The notes beneath the pieces were generated by a model. That model had not been told where the DNA came from, did not search any database, and worked only from the letters and a program-made list of their open reading frames with translations. From Oscillospiraceae bacterium (GTDB lineage: Bacteria; Bacillota; Clostridia; Saccharofermentanales; Saccharofermentanaceae): a stretch of DNA of 7,665 nt. Both the position numbers and the translations under genes were made by a program. Location: the NCBI GenBank assembly GCA_902795955.1, contig CADBNJ010000073.1, positions 1-7,665 on the forward strand, in the 5' to 3' direction. This document shows, piece after piece, positions 5,514 to 7,665 of the stretch (positions are counted from its first letter, which is position 1; every line of letters begins with the position of its first letter).

Positions 5514-7235
5514 ATGCAGGATCAGACTAAATGGAGAGATTTGGACAGGTCATCCCTGAAGAGAGCGGGTGATACATTTGACCGGCTGACTGTCCTCACC
5601 GAGAGGACAGCGTGGATAAGTTTGCTCCTGTGCACATCGATCCTGGCAGCCTCCTGCCTTACCATCTCTGCATTGAGCATTAATGCCAGGCGGGAGATGA
5701 CCGTAAGTGATTCCACAGATAATATCAGCACTGCCGCTGAGGCAACTCATGAAGCTGCCCCGTCCGGCGGTTCAGAAGCGGTGCCGGAGGAGAGTTATAC
5801 GACTCTGAGCAAGGAAGAACTCGAGAGGCAGATGATAGCTGATGTCATAATGAAGGGGAATCTGAATACTCTCGGGAGTGCCGGCGAGGAAGATGATGAG
5901 GAGGTAAGTGCCGAAGTTATCAAAAACACGGCCCCAAAGAATCTCAGCGACCGTCAGGTAACAAGGATGCTCAACGGCGGTGCCGGACAGGTGAGGGTCA
6001 TAGACCGCAAGGACATCAATGAGGGCGCGGCAAGCTCCGGATCATCTGAAGATACCGGCAACGCTCAGGCCGAGAGCAGTGCGGTATCAGGCAACAGCGG
6101 TGTCGCCACAAGCGTGACTTCCAACAATAACTATGTAATAGGTATCGATGTATCCTCGTGGAACGGCAACATCAACTGGAAGAAGGTAAAGGATTACGGA
6201 GTCAAGTTCGTAATGATCAAATGCGGCGGAAGGTACTGGGGCTCGGGACTCCTGTACAAGGACAAGCAGTTCGACGCCAATATCAAGGGGGCCCGTGCGG
6301 CAGGTCTTGATGTGGGAGTGTATTTCTATTCCGCGGCGACAACGGTCAAAGAGGCATATGAGGAAGCATCCTATGTCGTCAGCCTCATCAAGGATTACAC
6401 GATAACGTATCCCGTGGCCATTGACTTTGAGATCAACAGTCAGGAATACAGGCATGCGGGCGTCAAAGGCAAGGATCTCCGCGACATACTCTGCACTTTC
6501 TGTGATACTGTCAAGAGCCAGGGGTATAAGCCGATGGTCTATATGAGCAAGAGCTGCTGGACAAGCGTGCTTGGCAGCACATACGCGTCGGAAGTATCAT
6601 CCAAATACAAGGTGTGGCTGGCTCTGTACTACAACAGGTTTATTGACGGTACGGAGCCCTTCAAGATCGGAGACAATCTGCCGTCATTCGGTTACGGATA
6701 CGATATCTGGCAGTACGGTTATCTCAAGGGAGTCGTTCCCGGAATATCGGGCAGTGTTGACATGAACCTGAGCTTTATGTCCAAGACAAACCTGTCAACT
6801 CCGTCAATAACGGTTCCCGGCAACGGAAATATAAGTGCCGTCAAAGGATCTTCGACCGATCCGGCAGATCTCGTATCAGCAGTCAACTCCCTCGGCAAGA
6901 AGATCGAATCATCAGGACTCAAGGTTGCCGTAAGTGATCAGCAAGGCAGATCAGTCACGGCTGATAAGGCTTTGTCAGCAGAAGGCACATACACTGTCAC
7001 ATATTCGTTTACGGATCCGTATTACGGAGTCATAACGGCAACGGCCACACTGACAGTAACGGATCAGGCCGCATCGCCTGCGACGGCAACGGCAACTGCG
7101 GCAGCACCCGCCACGGGGACAGCACCGGCACCTTCAACGGAATCCGCCCCGTCAGAGTCACATGAGACGGCGGCTCCGTCAACGGAAGCTCCCGCACCTA
7201 CGGATAACTCCGATGTTACGGAGCCTGTTTTGTGA
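5514..7235 (+). CDS. Membrane-anchored GH25 muramidase (lysozyme-like cell-wall hydrolase)
   Basis: A 573-residue protein with a GH25 (Cellosyl-type) catalytic domain, which cleaves the beta-1,4 bond between MurNAc and GlcNAc in peptidoglycan. Residues 1-32 are a charged cytoplasmic tail and 33-55 one membrane helix acting as an uncleaved anchor. Residues 60-205 are a low-complexity acidic/Ser/Ala-rich spacer. The GH25 domain (207-421) has GIDVSSWNG with D212, AIDFE with D304 and E306 as catalytic pair, IWQYG (398-402) and the closing VDMN (415-418). Residues 465-517 resemble a bacterial Ig-like beta domain, followed by an Ala/Pro/Thr/Ser-rich tail (518-573) that may cross or lie in the wall. 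ATG 5514 has no Shine-Dalgarno sequence; the only alternative with one is a TTG at 5541 (GGAG four bases before), which would remove nine residues and keep the anchor. It faces the PBP operon and probably remodels the wall. Confidence 0.93.
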   Translation: MQDQTKWRDLDRSSLKRAGDTFDRLTVLTERTAWISLLLCTSILAASCLTISALSINARREMTVSDSTDNISTAAEATHEAAPSGGSEAVPEESYTTLSKEELERQMIADVIMKGNLNTLGSAGEEDDEEVSAEVIKNTAPKNLSDRQVTRMLNGGAGQVRVIDRKDINEGAASSGSSEDTGNAQAESSAVSGNSGVATSVTSNNNYVIGIDVSSWNGNINWKKVKDYGVKFVMIKCGGRYWGSGLLYKDKQFDANIKGARAAGLDVGVYFYSAATTVKEAYEEASYVVSLIKDYTITYPVAIDFEINSQEYRHAGVKGKDLRDILCTFCDTVKSQGYKPMVYMSKSCWTSVLGSTYASEVSSKYKVWLALYYNRFIDGTEPFKIGDNLPSFGYGYDIWQYGYLKGVVPGISGSVDMNLSFMSKTNLSTPSITVPGNGNISAVKGSSTDPADLVSAVNSLGKKIESSGLKVAVSDQQGRSVTADKALSAEGTYTVTYSFTDPYYGVITATATLTVTDQAASPATATATAAAPATGTAPAPSTESAPSESHETAAPSTEAPAPTDNSDVTEPVL

Positions 7236-7241
7236 TAAAAT
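7233..7241 (+). promoter_or_regulatory. Possible extended -10 promoter for the DUF308 gene
   Basis: TGATAAAAT overlaps the GH25 stop codon and fits an extended -10 element (TG-N-TAAAAT). No convincing -35 box is visible. It could give the downstream gene independent expression, but read-through from GH25 is equally possible because no terminator lies between them. Confidence 0.3.
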
Positions 7242-7262
7242 AAGCGGGTAGAAGTTATGTTC

Positions 7263-7268
7263 AGGAGG
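7263..7268 (+). promoter_or_regulatory. Ribosome binding site of the DUF308 gene
   Basis: AGGAGG lies 6 bases before ATG 7275. It contrasts with the absence of such a site before the GH25 gene. Confidence 0.8.
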
Positions 7269-7274
7269 AGTGTT

Positions 7275-7665
7275 ATGGGACGTCGCAATGTAACAGAGAA
7301 GGTTAAAGAACCGAAGAAGGACGTACAGACAGGCGGCAAGTCGGCGCTGATCCTTGATATCGTCCTGATATTGCTGGGTGTTACTTTCATAATCTGGGCC
7401 GAGAAAGCACTTGACCTCATGACCAGGATCGTCGGAGTCTGTCTCGTCGGCATATTCGTTGCCGAGATAGTCATCTTTATCAAGTCAAGAACACGTGAGA
7501 TGTGGGAGAAGGTTGGACTCGGAGTATCCGTCATCCTTGCCGTATTGGGACTGTGGCTGGCCATCAGTCCGGGATCTTTCCACGGTCTCATCAATTATGT
7601 GTTCGGATTCCTTATCCTTGTGTACGGTGCCTTCGGGATCGTCAATTCGGTCAGTTTTGCAAGAG
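7275..7665 (+). CDS. DUF308/HdeD-like multi-pass membrane protein (3' partial)
   Basis: The frame from ATG 7275 stays open for 130 codons to the window edge. A basic, polar N-terminus (MGRRNVTEKVKEPKKD) is followed by hydrophobic segments at about residues 23-41, 47-66, 77-96 and 102-120. The spacing and short inter-helix turns, with G-V-x-F-I-I-W-type and G-x-L-I-L-V-Y-G-type segments, resemble the DUF308 (HdeD) short repeat, whose full proteins usually have six membrane helices. I read the family from this pattern, so the name is tentative. It lies 39 bases after the GH25 stop with a strong AGGAGG site and no terminator in between, so it is probably co-transcribed with GH25. Its function is unknown. 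Confidence 0.75.
   Translation, partial: MGRRNVTEKVKEPKKDVQTGGKSALILDIVLILLGVTFIIWAEKALDLMTRIVGVCLVGIFVAEIVIFIKSRTREMWEKVGLGVSVILAVLGLWLAISPGSFHGLINYVFGFLILVYGAFGIVNSVSFAR

Noticed and set aside
7076..7203. Tandem repeat in the GH25 tail coding region
   Set aside because: Recurring GCAACGGC-like units reflect Ala/Thr-rich coding bias and show no regular period.
7064..7594. 176-codon open frame on the - strand opposite the GH25 tail and DUF308 gene
   Set aside because: Its end is the reverse of the Ala/Thr-rich repeat coding, giving a low-complexity Ala/Val/Gly product; it crosses an intergenic gap and has no start signals.

Overview
The window looks like chromosomal DNA from a Gram-positive member of the Firmicutes, most likely class Clostridia. 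The evidence is a PadR/DUF1700 pair, an anaerobe-type rubrerythrin, a class A penicillin-binding protein with a Clostridia-like cysteine-containing C-terminal end, strong AGGAGG ribosome binding sites on most genes, and SigA-type promoters. This is inferred from gene families and signals, not from a database match. There is no tRNA, rRNA, CRISPR array, insertion sequence or phage gene. It reads as an ordinary core/envelope region with several promoter-level details worth checking.

Left part (1-1235, + strand): a tightly packed operon of a PadR-type repressor (5' end outside the window), a DUF1700 membrane protein that overlaps it by four bases, and a 96-residue single-pass membrane protein. 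A strong hairpin terminator closes it. Then comes a monocistronic rubrerythrin with its own promoter (1254-1281) and an unusual rubredoxin / ferritin-like / rubredoxin layout. It probably shares a GC-rich hairpin terminator (2016-2047) with the convergent operon that follows.

Right part (2074-7665): a cell-envelope cluster transcribed outward from one 175-bp divergent promoter region (5339-5513). Leftward (- strand) run a family 2 glycosyltransferase of the bactoprenol-sugar (GtrB/CsbB-like) type and, one base later, a class A penicillin-binding protein. Rightward (+ strand) run a membrane-anchored GH25 muramidase and a DUF308/HdeD-like membrane protein that leaves the window. The cluster therefore places peptidoglycan synthesis and lipid-linked sugar transfer opposite a peptidoglycan hydrolase.

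The most interesting observation is in the divergent region. Both outward promoters have the same TTGACT -35 box and a 17-bp spacer, and both put the predicted transcription start at, or within two bases of, the ATG of the first gene. Neither gene has a usable Shine-Dalgarno sequence. Both mRNAs are therefore predicted to be leaderless, unlike the other genes here, which have SD sequences. The same region holds an operator-like inverted repeat and two sets of short direct repeats.
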